DNA of 64,000 nucleotides from Pseudomonas sp. 14P_8.1_Bac3 (GCF_025466085.1 NZ_JANLOD010000068.1:238772-302771), one strand, 5' to 3'. Shown: positions 1-10,201, counted from the stretch's first letter. Notes: generated by a model not told the origin, from the sequence alone. Numbers and translations are program-made.

Positions 1-69
1 CGCGAGTACGGCCACCATCGGGAGCGTCCACACGAGGTGCTGGCGCCATGCCTTGAAACGGCTGTTCAT
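1..69 (-). CDS. N-terminus of a membrane or exported protein (partial)
   Basis: Only the first 23 codons are in the window; the gene runs leftwards off the edge. The predicted start MNSRFKAWRQHLVWTLPMVA has a basic amino end followed by a hydrophobic stretch, so a membrane anchor or signal sequence is likely. An AAAGGA ribosome binding site sits eight bases upstream of the ATG. It is divergent from the cytochrome c' lipoprotein gene. The family cannot be assigned from so little sequence. Confidence 0.55.
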   Translation of the reverse strand, partial: MNSRFKAWRQHLVWTLPMVAVLA

Positions 70-197
70 GAAGTAATTCCTTTGCCGGTTGCCCGAGTGC
101 TCCCTGCCCTCGAACAACCCGTATTGATAATAGGGCTATTGGTGTTTGTCGGTGACGCGAGGATACTGGCCGCCGTTCCCCGTGACCTGAAGCCACC

Positions 198-647
198 ATG
201 ACTTTCAAAAGACTTTCCGTTGTATTGCTGGCCTGCCTGACGTTGTCCGCTTGCGGCGGTGTCGATCCGAACTCGCCGTTGGGTCAGCGCAAGGCGATTT
301 TCAAACAGATGCTGAAGACCGGCGAAGACCTGGGCGGCATGTTGCGCGGCCGCGTTGCCTTCGACGGGGCGAAATTCGCTGACGGCGCGGTGAAGCTCGA
401 TGCGCTGTCCCATGAGCCGTGGAAACATTTTCCGCAGGTGCGCGAGGAAGATCACACCAGCGCCAAGGACGATGTCTGGCAGAAGCAGGCACGCTTTCAG
501 GAAATGGCCCGCAACCTCGAAGCCGCCACCGGTGAACTGGTGGTTGCCAGCAAGGTTCAGCCTTACAAGGCCAGTAACCTCGGGCCGGCGGTGCAGAAAG
601 TCGAGGATGCCTGCAGTGCTTGCCATAAAGAGTTTCGGGATCATTGA
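198..647 (+). CDS. Cytochrome c'-like lipoprotein
   Basis: A 149-aa small c-type cytochrome. The N-terminus has a lipoprotein signal with lipobox LSAC (Cys19), so the mature protein should be lipid-anchored in the envelope facing the periplasm. A single haem-attachment motif CSACH lies at the extreme C-terminus, which is the arrangement of the cytochrome c' / c-556 four-helix-bundle family (class II) rather than class I cytochromes with an N-terminal CXXCH. The physiological partner is unknown. No electron-transfer operon is visible; the gene stands alone between a divergent partial membrane gene and the DUF1090 gene facing it. Confidence 0.8.
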   Translation: MTFKRLSVVLLACLTLSACGGVDPNSPLGQRKAIFKQMLKTGEDLGGMLRGRVAFDGAKFADGAVKLDALSHEPWKHFPQVREEDHTSAKDDVWQKQARFQEMARNLEAATGELVVASKVQPYKASNLGPAVQKVEDACSACHKEFRDH

Positions 648-699
648 TTGATTGCAGGATGCGCGGTGCGGCCAGCGAAGCGGTTGGCGATCGTGAAGA

Positions 700-729
700 C
701 CTGATCGCCAGCGAGCCAGCTCCTGCCGG
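700..729. repeat. Decayed REP-like element
   Basis: The stretch starting atcgccagcgagccagctcc resembles a mutated copy of the REP core seen throughout the window. It lies between the convergent cytochrome c' and DUF1090 genes. The match is imperfect. Confidence 0.35.
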
Positions 730-1125
730 TTATTTGTCCAGTTCGTCGAGTGCGTCCTGCAGCTCCTTGCGGGACTCGGCCAGCTTGTCTTTGCGCTTGT
801 TGATCTTCTCGGGGTCGCCTTTCTTCATGGCTTTGTCGAGGTCGGCCTGACGTTTGCTGACTTCATGCTTGGCGTCGAGGACCTTGTTTTCCCGCTCTTT
901 CTTCAGCGAAGCGTCGGTGCAGTGGGCGGTGACTTCGCTCAGGGCTGTTTCAAGGCCCGCCTGCTGATCGGCGTTGCCGTGGGACTTGGCCAGTTCGATC
1001 TGGTTGATGATGCCCTGTTTCTTGGCGGCGCAACCGGTCAGGCCCGGGGCTTCTTCGGCGGCCATCAGCGGAGCGGCCATCACGCCGCAAAGGGCCAGCA
1101 GGGCGAGCGGTGAAAGAAATTTCAT
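730..1125 (-). CDS. DUF1090 family (YqjC-like) periplasmic protein
   Basis: A 131-aa product starting MKFLSPLALLAL, with a cleavable signal peptide (probable cleavage after MAA, around residue 22). The mature part has two conserved cysteines (GCAAKK and AHCTD) and a highly charged helical C-terminal half rich in Lys, Glu and Asp, as in the DUF1090 family (E. coli YqjC). Function is not established for the family. I chose the ATG at 1125 because a GGAGC ribosome binding site precedes it and the signal peptide begins there; a longer reading frame upstream adds only an unlikely basic extension. Confidence 0.8.
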   Translation of the reverse strand: MKFLSPLALLALCGVMAAPLMAAEEAPGLTGCAAKKQGIINQIELAKSHGNADQQAGLETALSEVTAHCTDASLKKERENKVLDAKHEVSKRQADLDKAMKKGDPEKINKRKDKLAESRKELQDALDELDK

Positions 1126-1214
1126 AAAAGCTCCATGTGCAAGTGCAATCGTGGCGATGGGTGTTTGAGCCCGTCGCCAACGTTGGGTTCCCGTGTGGGC
1201 GGGCATCGCGGTCA

Positions 1215-2888
1215 CTAAAAACCGTCGATCCCCGCCGCACGTAATGTGTCACGCAAGGCCAGAACCTGCGGGTCGCGAAAAAACGCGCTCAATTGCGCTG
1301 CGCGTCCCGGGCCGATGCCGGCCTCGGCCTGCCATTGTGCGGTGTCTCGTTGTGCCAGTTCCTGCCAGGAATCGGCAAGTCGTGCCTGGCCAGTCGGCGG
1401 TAAACCAAGCGCGTTGAGCCAGCGGGCAAAAGGACGTTGGCGAGCGCTGTTGAAGCTGTTTGAAAGACGAGCCGCACTGCGTTCGCCGAAGCCATCAATG
1501 TTAGCAAGCTCTTGAGCATCGAGGGTCAACCAATCCAGCAGGCCGTTGAGATGGCCTGTTTCGAGAAGTTTCCTCCAGGTCCCGGGGCCAACATGGGGCA
1601 AGGCCAGCCCCTGTTTGCCGCTGAGCCAGGCCAGTCGCGCGAGGAATTGGCTTTCGCAACCGGGCGTCGGCTGCCAGCAACTCAACGAATGAAAGTCGGC
1701 GGCCAACGGTGCCTTTAATTGCGCGCGCTCGGTGGCACGCAGGACCACGCCATCGAGCCTGGGAATGGTCAGCCCCGCGAGGCTGATGGACACCTGATCG
1801 CCGGGGCGGATATCCAGTTCCTCCCAGCGTCGCAGGGAACTGACACTCACGCGTTTGATCTGCCGATCATCCAGCGTTACCGGTTTCAGCTCCAGCACCG
1901 GTGTGATCCGGCCGGTACGGCCGACCTTGAACTCGACTTTTCGCACCTCGGCCAGCGCCTGGGCAAAGGGGTATTTCCAGGCGACGGCCCAGTAAGGCGT
2001 TTTCGCCTGCCAACGTTCGGCCGCAGGACGCTGGCTTTGGCGCAGGACCACACCGTCGCTGGCAAACGGCAGGGGCGAGCGATACCAGTGATCGCGCCAG
2101 TGTTCGGCCTCGGCGAGTGACTGGATCGGGTGGCTGTAAGGCGCCGGGCTCGGCAAACCCAGTTCCTCCAGCTCGGTAACACGCGAGGGCAGGCTGGCCG
2201 GGCCTCGCGGCCAATCCCAGACAAACAGGCCAATGCCGGCGGCGTGCTCGGGGGTGAGTTCCTTGCGGGCCATCAATCCTGCCACCGTGGAGCGGGCATT
2301 GAGGCTGCCGGCCTTGGCTTGCACATGGTCGGTCAGGCGCCAATAGAGTTCGCCCTGCACCAGCACATCCAAGGGTTGAGTCAGTTGGTTGGGGATGGCA
2401 GGGATCTGCTGCGCCGGGATCGTCCAGTCCTGTCCGTTCATACCGTCGCCGCGACTGATTGCCTGGTGCAGCCAGCCGTTGCGATAAACCAGGGTGACCG
2501 CCACGCCGTCCACCTTGGGTTGTATCCAGATGTCCTTGCGGTCGTGCAGCCAGTGCTCGACCGCGCGGCCATCCCGCAGCTTTTCCAGGCCAGTGTGGGC
2601 AATCGGGTGGGCAATCTTGCCGCCAGCGGTGCGCAAAGGCTCGGGTGTCGGGCCGAGGCCAAAACACTCGCGCCAGTCGGTCAGTCGCGCGCGGGATTGA
2701 TCGTAGAGTTCGTCGGCGACCAGCGAGCGGCCACGGCGGTGATAGCTGTCGTCCCAGGTGTCGATTTGTTTTTGCAGGGCGGTGATTTCTTCGAGCGCCC
2801 TGGCGGGTGGCCAGTCGGGGCAGTCGGCGGCCTGTGAAACGGAGCAGATCAAGGCCAGGAAGAAAACTGAAAACAGGCGCAGAAGCAT
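1215..2888 (-). CDS. ligB: NAD+-dependent DNA ligase LigB
   Basis: A 557-aa product, close to E. coli LigB (about 560 aa). It joins nicks using NAD+. The adenylation motif KVDG places the nucleophilic lysine at residue 125. An OB-fold follows, and helix-hairpin-helix-like segments (NIDGFGERSA) lie near the C-terminus. The BRCT domain of the main ligase LigA is absent, which is the LigB pattern. The first 21 residues (MLLRLFSVFFLALICSVSQA) look like a secretion signal, odd for a DNA enzyme, although E. coli LigB has a similar N-terminus. Its role next to LigA is unclear. The gene is monocistronic. Confidence 0.9.
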   Translation of the reverse strand: MLLRLFSVFFLALICSVSQAADCPDWPPARALEEITALQKQIDTWDDSYHRRGRSLVADELYDQSRARLTDWRECFGLGPTPEPLRTAGGKIAHPIAHTGLEKLRDGRAVEHWLHDRKDIWIQPKVDGVAVTLVYRNGWLHQAISRGDGMNGQDWTIPAQQIPAIPNQLTQPLDVLVQGELYWRLTDHVQAKAGSLNARSTVAGLMARKELTPEHAAGIGLFVWDWPRGPASLPSRVTELEELGLPSPAPYSHPIQSLAEAEHWRDHWYRSPLPFASDGVVLRQSQRPAAERWQAKTPYWAVAWKYPFAQALAEVRKVEFKVGRTGRITPVLELKPVTLDDRQIKRVSVSSLRRWEELDIRPGDQVSISLAGLTIPRLDGVVLRATERAQLKAPLAADFHSLSCWQPTPGCESQFLARLAWLSGKQGLALPHVGPGTWRKLLETGHLNGLLDWLTLDAQELANIDGFGERSAARLSNSFNSARQRPFARWLNALGLPPTGQARLADSWQELAQRDTAQWQAEAGIGPGRAAQLSAFFRDPQVLALRDTLRAAGIDGF

Positions 2889-2991
2889 TGTGAGCGTCCT
2901 TGCTCAATGGGATTGCTTGAAGGCTAGTCAGGTTTTGTGTGCAAGAAGGGTGGGTGTTTTGCCTGGTGTTTCCGGTGTAGAACGAAATCCA

Positions 2992-3027
2992 ATAAAAAGC
3001 CCCGCACGGCGAACCGTGCAGGGCTTT
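2992..3027 (-). terminator. Intrinsic terminator of metK
   Basis: Perfect 14-bp arms AAAGCCCCGCACGG (2996-3009) and CCGTGCAGGGCTTT (3014-3027) around a CGAA tetraloop. On the minus strand the hairpin is followed by a T-rich run. It lies about 20 bases after the metK stop. Confidence 0.9.
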
Positions 3028-3046
3028 GGGTGCTACCGGAAAAGTC

Positions 3047-4237
<1,191 letters not shown>

Positions 4238-4255
4238 CTCGATTTTTTCCTGAAT

Positions 4256-5251
4256 TTACCGATGGTGAGTGTCGCCAGTCGGCCGCTGAAAATGGCGGAC
4301 CTGGATCTGGAAACCATTACGTAAGCCTACATAGAGGCTTTCCCCGGGAACGAGTCCCGCAGCGGTGGCCCAACGGGCCAAATCGTCCTGTTCAAACCCC
4401 AACCACAGATCACCGCAGGCCTCCCTGGCCCAACTCTGGTTGTGGCTACATAACTCTGTCACGAGCAGGCTACCGCCCGGTTGCAGCAAATCAGCCATCT
4501 GCCTGAGCGCATCAGCCGGCGCGGCAAAGTGGTGCAGCACCATGTTCAGTACCACGCAATCGGCCTGCACGCTGGCACCCTTCAGTGCATCGGCCAGTTG
4601 CAAGCTGACGTTAGCCAGCGCTTCACGGTCGCAGACCTGGCGCGCCAGCTCGAGCATCGCCGGGCTGTTGTCCAGCGCCGTAACGTGGCGGAAACGGCGC
4701 GCCAGTTCCGGCAGGAAAGCGCCGTCGCCGGGGCCGACTTCAATGGCCGTCGCCGTTTCACTGAAGCTCAGTTTGTCGAGCAGGGCCACCACGCTGTCGC
4801 GATACTGTGGCAGGCCGGCAATCAAATCCTGCTGGGCGCGAAACTTCTCCGCGACCCGTGAGAAAAAATCCTGGCTGGCGGCGGCGCGTTGCCCGTGGAC
4901 CTGGCCGATCCGCGCCTGCACATCGGCAGGCAGGGTCAGGTTATCCACTTCATCGAGCAGCGCGGCGTGCAGCTTGCCGCCCAGCAGTTCGGTGTGGGGC
5001 AGGGCGCGGCGATAGAAAATCGCATTGCCTTCACGGCGCGTCGCCACCAGGTCGGCCTGGGCCAGGACCTTGAGGTGGTGGCTCATGCCCGACTGGCCGA
5101 TGCCGAAAATCTGCGCCAGTTCCAGTACACCAAACGAATCGTTGGCCAGTGCGCGCAATACATTCAATCGCAGCGGGTCACCGCCGGCCTTGCACAGGGC
5201 CGCCAGCTCGTCGCAATCATCGTGTTGAATGGAAGGCACGCGTAAATTCAT
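4256..5251 (-). CDS. sahR: ArsR-type regulator fused to a SAM-dependent methyltransferase domain (SahR-like)
   Basis: A 331-aa two-domain protein. Residues about 15-85 form an ArsR/SmtB winged helix (recognition region QSGMSHHLKVLAQADLV). Residues about 130-310 form a class I methyltransferase fold with the AdoMet-binding loop EVGPGDG at 171-177. The cysteine metal sites of arsenic sensors are not evident, so the ligand is probably S-adenosylmethionine or S-adenosylhomocysteine held in the second domain. From memory, SahR regulators of the methionine cycle in Proteobacteria include such fusions. The gene is first in an operon with metK and has a near-perfect operator in front, supporting autoregulation. 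Whether the methyltransferase is catalytic is unknown. Confidence 0.8.
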   Translation of the reverse strand: MNLRVPSIQHDDCDELAALCKAGGDPLRLNVLRALANDSFGVLELAQIFGIGQSGMSHHLKVLAQADLVATRREGNAIFYRRALPHTELLGGKLHAALLDEVDNLTLPADVQARIGQVHGQRAAASQDFFSRVAEKFRAQQDLIAGLPQYRDSVVALLDKLSFSETATAIEVGPGDGAFLPELARRFRHVTALDNSPAMLELARQVCDREALANVSLQLADALKGASVQADCVVLNMVLHHFAAPADALRQMADLLQPGGSLLVTELCSHNQSWAREACGDLWLGFEQDDLARWATAAGLVPGESLYVGLRNGFQIQVRHFQRPTGDTHHR

Positions 5252-5289
5252 AGGGCCAGCAGTCTAGTGACGCTCCGAAAGCATCGCAA

Positions 5290-5319
5290 GAGCAATATCA
5301 AAAAGTTTTGATATTGCTC
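5290..5319. promoter_or_regulatory. Palindromic operator upstream of the sahR-like/metK operon
   Basis: Perfect 14-bp inverted arms GAGCAATATCAAAA (5290-5303) and TTTTGATATTGCTC (5306-5319) separated by AG. It lies 38 bases upstream of the regulator start, and on the other side about 190 bases upstream of tkt. ArsR-family operators are typically such AT-rich palindromes. No T-tract follows, so it is more likely an operator than a terminator. Confidence 0.75.
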
Positions 5320-5511
5320 GATAGATGGCACTTCTCGGGGAAAGGGTCACTCTACAATTCGTCAGCGGAAAGGTTTCATCAGGCGAATGCGAATTTATCC
5401 ACCGGAAAAACGCCTTCAGATGACTATCTGTCATTGCCCCGAGGCGGGTCGGTGAGGGAAAATGCTCGCCTTTTTTCCGTTTCGTTTTATTCAAACCCTA
5501 GGAGATCAGCG

Positions 5512-7509
5512 ATGCCCAGCCGTCGTGAGCGTGCCAACGCCATTCGTGCCCTCAGCATGGATGCCGTGCAAAAAGCCAACAGCGGCCATCCCGGTGCCCC
5601 GATGGGTATGGCGGATATCGCCGAAGTACTTTGGCGTGACTACCTGAAGCACAACCCGAGCAATCCATCGTTCGCCGACCGTGACCGCTTCGTGCTGTCC
5701 AACGGCCACGGCTCGATGCTGATCTACTCGCTGCTGCACCTGACCGGCTACGACCTGTCGATCGATGACCTGAAAAACTTCCGCCAGCTGCACAGCCGCA
5801 CCCCGGGCCACCCGGAATTCGGCTACACCCCTGGCGTTGAAACCACCACCGGTCCGTTGGGTCAGGGCCTGGCCAACGCCGTGGGTTTCGCCCTGGCAGA
5901 AAAAGTCCTGGCGGCGCAGTTCAACCGTCCAGGCCACAACATTGTTGACCATCACACCTACGTTTTCCTGGGTGATGGCTGCATGATGGAAGGCATTTCC
6001 CACGAAGTCGGCTCCCTGGCCGGTACTTTGGGCCTGGGCAAGCTGATCGCCTTCTACGATGACAACGGCATCTCCATCGACGGCGAAGTCGAAGGCTGGT
6101 TCACCGACGACACGCCGAAGCGTTTCGAAGCCTACAACTGGCAGGTGATCCGCAACGTCGATGGCCACGATCCTGAAGAGATCAAGACCGCCATTGAAAC
6201 TGCCCGCAAAAGCGCGCAGCCGACCCTGATCTGCTGCAAGACCACCATCGGTTTTGGCTCGCCGAACAAGCAGGGTAAAGAAGATTGCCACGGCGCCCCG
6301 TTGGGTGACGCGGAAATCGTCCTGACCCGCAAGGCGCTGAACTGGAATTACGGTCCGTTCGAAATCCCGGCCGACATCTATGCCGAGTGGGACGCCAAGG
6401 AAAAAGGTCGAGCCGCTGAAGCCGAGTGGGACCAGCGTTTCGCTGCCTACTCCGCTGCGTTCCCGACCGAAGCCAACGAGCTGGTTCGTCGCCTGAGCGG
6501 CGAACTGCCGGCTGACTTCGCGGAAAAAGCCTCGGCCTACATTGCTGAAGTCGCGGCCAAGGGCGAAACCATCGCCAGCCGTAAAGCCAGCCAGAACGCC
6601 CTGAATGCCTATGGCCCGCTGTTGCCTGAACTGCTCGGCGGTTCCGCTGACCTGGCCGGCTCCAACCTGACCCTGTGGAAAGGTTGCAAAGGTGTTTCGG
6701 CCGAAGACGCCAGCGGCAACTACATGTACTACGGCGTTCGCGAATTCGGCATGAGCGCGATCATGAACGGCGTGTCCCTGCATGGCGGCCTGGTGCCTTA
6801 CGGCGCGACTTTCCTGATGTTCATGGAATATGCGCGCAACGCCGTGCGCATGGCGTCGCTGATGAAGAAGCGCGTGGTGTTCGTCTACACCCACGACTCC
6901 ATCGGTCTGGGCGAAGACGGCCCGACGCACCAGCCGGTCGAACAACTGACCAGCCTGCGCAGCACACCGAACCTCGACACCTGGCGCCCGGCCGATGCCG
7001 TGGAATCGGCGGTGTGCTGGAAACTGGCGCTCGAGCGCAAGGACGGCCCTTCGGCGCTGATCTTCTCGCGCCAGAACCTGCAGCATCAGGAGCGTGACGC
7101 CAGCCAGATCGCTGACATCGCCCGTGGCGGTTACGTGTTGAAGGACTGCGTCGGCGAGCCTGAGCTGATCCTGATCTCCACCGGTTCGGAAGTGGGCCTG
7201 GCGGTTCAGGCTTACGACAAGCTGACTGCGCAGGGTCGCAACGTGCGCGTTGTGTCGATGCCGTGCACCAGCGTGTTCGATGCCCAGGACGCCGGCTACA
7301 AGCAATCGGTCCTGCCGTTGCAGGTCAGCGCGCGTATCGCCATCGAAGCCGCTCACGCGGACTACTGGTACAAGTACGTGGGCCTGGAAGGCCGCGTCAT
7401 CGGCATGACCACCTACGGTGAGTCGGCGCCGGCGCCAGCGTTGTTCGAGGAGTTTGGCTTCACCCTGGAAAACATCCTGGGTCAGGCTGAAGAGCTGCTG
7501 GAAGACTAA
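5512..7509 (+). CDS. tkt: Transketolase
   Basis: A 665-aa thiamine diphosphate enzyme of the non-oxidative pentose phosphate pathway, moving two-carbon ketol units between sugar phosphates. The ThDP-binding motif starts GDGCMMEG at residue 154. Substrate-contacting His26 (SGHPGAPMG) and the HDS-IGLGEDGPTHQPVEQ segment of the pyrimidine domain are intact. The start ATG at 5512 follows AGGAG by seven bases; the frame is open 68 codons further upstream but without a credible start. It leads the cluster tkt-epd-pgk-fba, a conserved Pseudomonas arrangement. Confidence 0.97.
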   Translation: MPSRRERANAIRALSMDAVQKANSGHPGAPMGMADIAEVLWRDYLKHNPSNPSFADRDRFVLSNGHGSMLIYSLLHLTGYDLSIDDLKNFRQLHSRTPGHPEFGYTPGVETTTGPLGQGLANAVGFALAEKVLAAQFNRPGHNIVDHHTYVFLGDGCMMEGISHEVGSLAGTLGLGKLIAFYDDNGISIDGEVEGWFTDDTPKRFEAYNWQVIRNVDGHDPEEIKTAIETARKSAQPTLICCKTTIGFGSPNKQGKEDCHGAPLGDAEIVLTRKALNWNYGPFEIPADIYAEWDAKEKGRAAEAEWDQRFAAYSAAFPTEANELVRRLSGELPADFAEKASAYIAEVAAKGETIASRKASQNALNAYGPLLPELLGGSADLAGSNLTLWKGCKGVSAEDASGNYMYYGVREFGMSAIMNGVSLHGGLVPYGATFLMFMEYARNAVRMASLMKKRVVFVYTHDSIGLGEDGPTHQPVEQLTSLRSTPNLDTWRPADAVESAVCWKLALERKDGPSALIFSRQNLQHQERDASQIADIARGGYVLKDCVGEPELILISTGSEVGLAVQAYDKLTAQGRNVRVVSMPCTSVFDAQDAGYKQSVLPLQVSARIAIEAAHADYWYKYVGLEGRVIGMTTYGESAPAPALFEEFGFTLENILGQAEELLED

Positions 7510-7540
7510 GTCCAAAGAGCTGCATCGTCTGGGCTGACGC

Positions 7541-7610
7541 CTTCGCGAGCAGGCTCGCTCCCACAGGGTTCTGTATTGCCCTTGTGGGAGCGAGCCTGCT
7601 CGCGATAGCG
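7541..7610. repeat. REP doublet (REPIN)
   Basis: Two inverted copies of the core GCGAGCAGGCTCGCTCCCAC lie head to head between tkt and epd. Arms are at about 7541-7568 and 7580-7610. Confidence 0.9.
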
Positions 7611-7663
7611 GTGGTACAAACAGCGCAGAACTGACGGATATACCCCGGTAATCGAGAACCCCC

Positions 7664-8716
7664 ATGCCTCAACCGCGTCCCTACAAAGTTGCACTCAACG
7701 GCTACGGCCGGATTGGTCGTTGCGTCTTGCGTGCGCTGTTCGAGCGAGGCGAGAAGGCCGGGTTTGAGATTGTTGCGATCAACGATCTGGCCGACATGGC
7801 CAGCATCGAATACCTGACACGCTTCGACTCCACGCACGGGCGTTTTCCCGGCGAAGTGCGAGTTGAGGGCGATTGTCTGCATATTCATGGCGACTGCGTG
7901 AAAGTCTTGCGCAGTGCCACCCCTGAAGGCATCGATTGGGCGTCACTGGGCGTCGACCTGGTGCTGGAGTGCTCCGGCGCTTACCACACCCGTGAAGACG
8001 GCCAGCGCTTCCTCGACGCCGGTGCGCCGCGGGTGCTGTTTTCCCAGCCGATGGCCAGCGAGGCGGATGTCGATGCCACCATCGTCTACGGCGTAAACCA
8101 GGATTGCATGACCGGCGACGAACTGCTGGTGTCCAACGCCTCCTGCACGACCAACTGCGGCGTGCCGCTGCTGCGCCTGCTGGATCAGGCCATTGGTCTG
8201 GAATACGTGTCGATCACCACCATCCACTCGGCAATGAACGACCAGCCGGTGATCGACGCCTATCATCACGAAGACCTGCGCCGCACCCGTTCGGCATTCC
8301 AGTCGGTGATCCCTGTGTCCACCGGTCTGGCGCGCGGCATCGAACGCCTGCTGCCGGAACTTGCCGGGCGAATCCAGGCCAAAGCCGTACGCGTCCCGAC
8401 GGTGAACGTGTCCTGCCTCGACATTACGATGCAGACCGTCAGTGACACCGACGCTACCGAGGTCAACCGGATACTGCGTGAGGCTGCCACCAGCGGTCCG
8501 CTCAAGGGCCTCCTGGCCTACACCGAGTTGCCTCATGCCAGTTGTGATTTCAACCATGACCCACATTCGGCCATTGTCGATGCCAGTCAGACCCGAGTTT
8601 CCGGCCCGCGGCTGGTGAACATCCTGGCCTGGTTCGACAACGAATGGGGTTTTGCCAACCGAATGCTGGACGTTGCAGAACATTATCTGCAAACAGCTGC
8701 CTCTCAAAAACAGTAG
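7664..8716 (+). CDS. epd: D-erythrose-4-phosphate dehydrogenase
   Basis: A 350-aa member of the GapDH superfamily. Epd oxidises erythrose 4-phosphate to 4-phosphoerythronate, the first step towards pyridoxal phosphate. The NAD-binding motif NGYGRIGR is at residues 12-19. The catalytic cysteine is in SNASCTTNC (Cys161), with the partner His188 in TTIHSAMND. The family assignment over a standard GAPDH rests on the length, the position between tkt and pgk, and overall resemblance to Epd; a gap paralogue cannot be fully excluded by eye. Confidence 0.88.
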   Translation: MPQPRPYKVALNGYGRIGRCVLRALFERGEKAGFEIVAINDLADMASIEYLTRFDSTHGRFPGEVRVEGDCLHIHGDCVKVLRSATPEGIDWASLGVDLVLECSGAYHTREDGQRFLDAGAPRVLFSQPMASEADVDATIVYGVNQDCMTGDELLVSNASCTTNCGVPLLRLLDQAIGLEYVSITTIHSAMNDQPVIDAYHHEDLRRTRSAFQSVIPVSTGLARGIERLLPELAGRIQAKAVRVPTVNVSCLDITMQTVSDTDATEVNRILREAATSGPLKGLLAYTELPHASCDFNHDPHSAIVDASQTRVSGPRLVNILAWFDNEWGFANRMLDVAEHYLQTAASQKQ

Positions 8717-8728
8717 GAAATGCGACCC

Positions 8729-9892
8729 ATGACCGTGTTGAAGATGACCGACCTCGATCTGCAAGGTAAGCGCGTACTGATCCGCGAAGACCTCAACGTC
8801 CCAGTCAAGGACGGTGTGGTCACCAGCGATGCGCGAATCCTGGCTTCGCTGCCGACCATCAAGCTGGCCCTGGAGAAAGGCGCGGCCGTGATGGTCTGCT
8901 CGCACCTTGGCCGTCCGACCGAAGGCGAGTTCTCCGGCGAGAACAGCCTCAAGCCTGTCGCTGACTACTTGAGCAAGGCCCTGGGCCGCGAAGTGCCGCT
9001 GGTCGCCGACTACCTGGGCGGCGTGGACGTCAAGGCCGGCGACATCGTGCTGTTCGAAAACGTGCGCTTCAACAAGGGCGAGAAAAAGAACGCCGATGAA
9101 CTGGCCCAGCAATACGCCGCCCTGTGCGACGTGTTCGTGATGGACGCCTTCGGCACCGCTCACCGCGCCGAGGGGTCGACCCATGGCGTGGCCAAGTTCG
9201 CCAAAGTCGCCGCGGCCGGTCCGCTGCTGGCCGCTGAACTGGACGCACTGGGCAAAGCCTTGGGCTCGCCGGCCCAGCCAATGGCGGCCATCGTTGCCGG
9301 CTCCAAGGTGTCGACCAAACTCGACGTGCTGAACAGCCTGAGCCAGATCTGCAACCAGCTGATCGTCGGCGGCGGCATTGCCAACACCTTCCTGGCCGCT
9401 GCCGGTCACCCGGTTGGCAAATCCCTGTATGAGCCGGACTTGCTGGACACCGCTCGCGCCATCGCGGCCAAAGTCAGCGTGCCGCTGCCGGTCGACGTGG
9501 TTGTTGCCAAGGAGTTCGCTGAAAGCGCCAGCGCGACCGTCAAGCTGATTGCCGACGTGGCCGCGGACGACATGATCCTGGACATCGGCCCACAGACCGC
9601 GGCGAATTTTGCCGAACTGTTGAAGTCGTCCAAGACCATCCTGTGGAACGGCCCGGTGGGCGTGTTCGAATTCGACCAGTTCGGTAACGGCACCAAAGTG
9701 CTGGCCCAGGCCATCGCGGAAAGCTCGGCGTTTTCCATCGCGGGCGGCGGCGACACCCTGGCGGCCATCGACAAGTATGGCGTGGCCGATCAGATCTCTT
9801 ACATCTCCACCGGTGGTGGCGCATTTCTCGAGTTCGTCGAAGGCAAAGTGCTGCCGGCCGTCGAAGTCCTGGAATCCCGGGCCAAGGCCTGA
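8729..9892 (+). CDS. pgk: Phosphoglycerate kinase
   Basis: A 387-aa glycolytic/gluconeogenic enzyme interconverting 1,3-bisphosphoglycerate with ADP and 3-phosphoglycerate with ATP. The N-terminal substrate motif REDLNVPVKDG and the basic loop HLGRPTEGEF are present. The nucleotide-binding GGGDT and the C-terminal STGGGAFLEFVEGK are intact. I took the ATG at 8729 (MTVLKMTDLDLQGK) rather than 8720; AGGA at 8715-8718 gives normal spacing to it. Starts 12 bases after epd and is surely co-transcribed. Confidence 0.96.
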   Translation: MTVLKMTDLDLQGKRVLIREDLNVPVKDGVVTSDARILASLPTIKLALEKGAAVMVCSHLGRPTEGEFSGENSLKPVADYLSKALGREVPLVADYLGGVDVKAGDIVLFENVRFNKGEKKNADELAQQYAALCDVFVMDAFGTAHRAEGSTHGVAKFAKVAAAGPLLAAELDALGKALGSPAQPMAAIVAGSKVSTKLDVLNSLSQICNQLIVGGGIANTFLAAAGHPVGKSLYEPDLLDTARAIAAKVSVPLPVDVVVAKEFAESASATVKLIADVAADDMILDIGPQTAANFAELLKSSKTILWNGPVGVFEFDQFGNGTKVLAQAIAESSAFSIAGGGDTLAAIDKYGVADQISYISTGGGAFLEFVEGKVLPAVEVLESRAKA

Positions 9893-9923
9893 GGCTGATT
9901 TGGCCAGGCAAGGGAGTGTTCAC

Positions 9924-10145
9924 ATGGTCAAGATGCTCGCGCTGTTGATCGTTGCGGGGTCGCTGGCAGCTTGCGGGAGTAACCCGAAGGCCAAGCCGGA
10001 GCCCGCGCCTCAGTCAGTGGAAAAAGGCTGTTACCAGGCCGACTGGCAGGCGGAGACCAACCCGGTGCTCAACAAGCGTTCCGGGCCTGATGGCCTGGAC
10101 AAATATGAAACGCAGACGCCCGCCAAGGAACATGGTTGCCCTTGA
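9924..10145 (+). CDS. Small lipoprotein, unknown function
   Basis: A 73-aa product MVKMLALLIVAGSLAACGSN..., with lipobox LAAC (Cys17), then a proline/lysine-rich linker and a short tail containing two more cysteines. AGGGAG lies seven bases before the ATG, and the gene is 31 bases downstream of pgk, so it is likely translated from the same message. No family was recognised. A longer open frame overlapping pgk exists but has no ribosome binding site. Confidence 0.7.
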   Translation: MVKMLALLIVAGSLAACGSNPKAKPEPAPQSVEKGCYQADWQAETNPVLNKRSGPDGLDKYETQTPAKEHGCP

Positions 10146-10201
10146 CGGGTCTGACTCCTTACTCAGGGCTGATGGCGGGTGCCGTCAGCCGAGGAACACG
10201 G

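Noticed and set aside
4238..4255. SAM riboswitch in front of metK
   Set aside because: Only 18 bases separate metK from the preceding gene, leaving no room for one.
5506..7665. 719-aa minus-strand open frame antisense to tkt
   Set aside because: Typical long antisense frame of a GC-rich gene; no ribosome binding site or family resemblance, while the plus strand encodes a complete transketolase.
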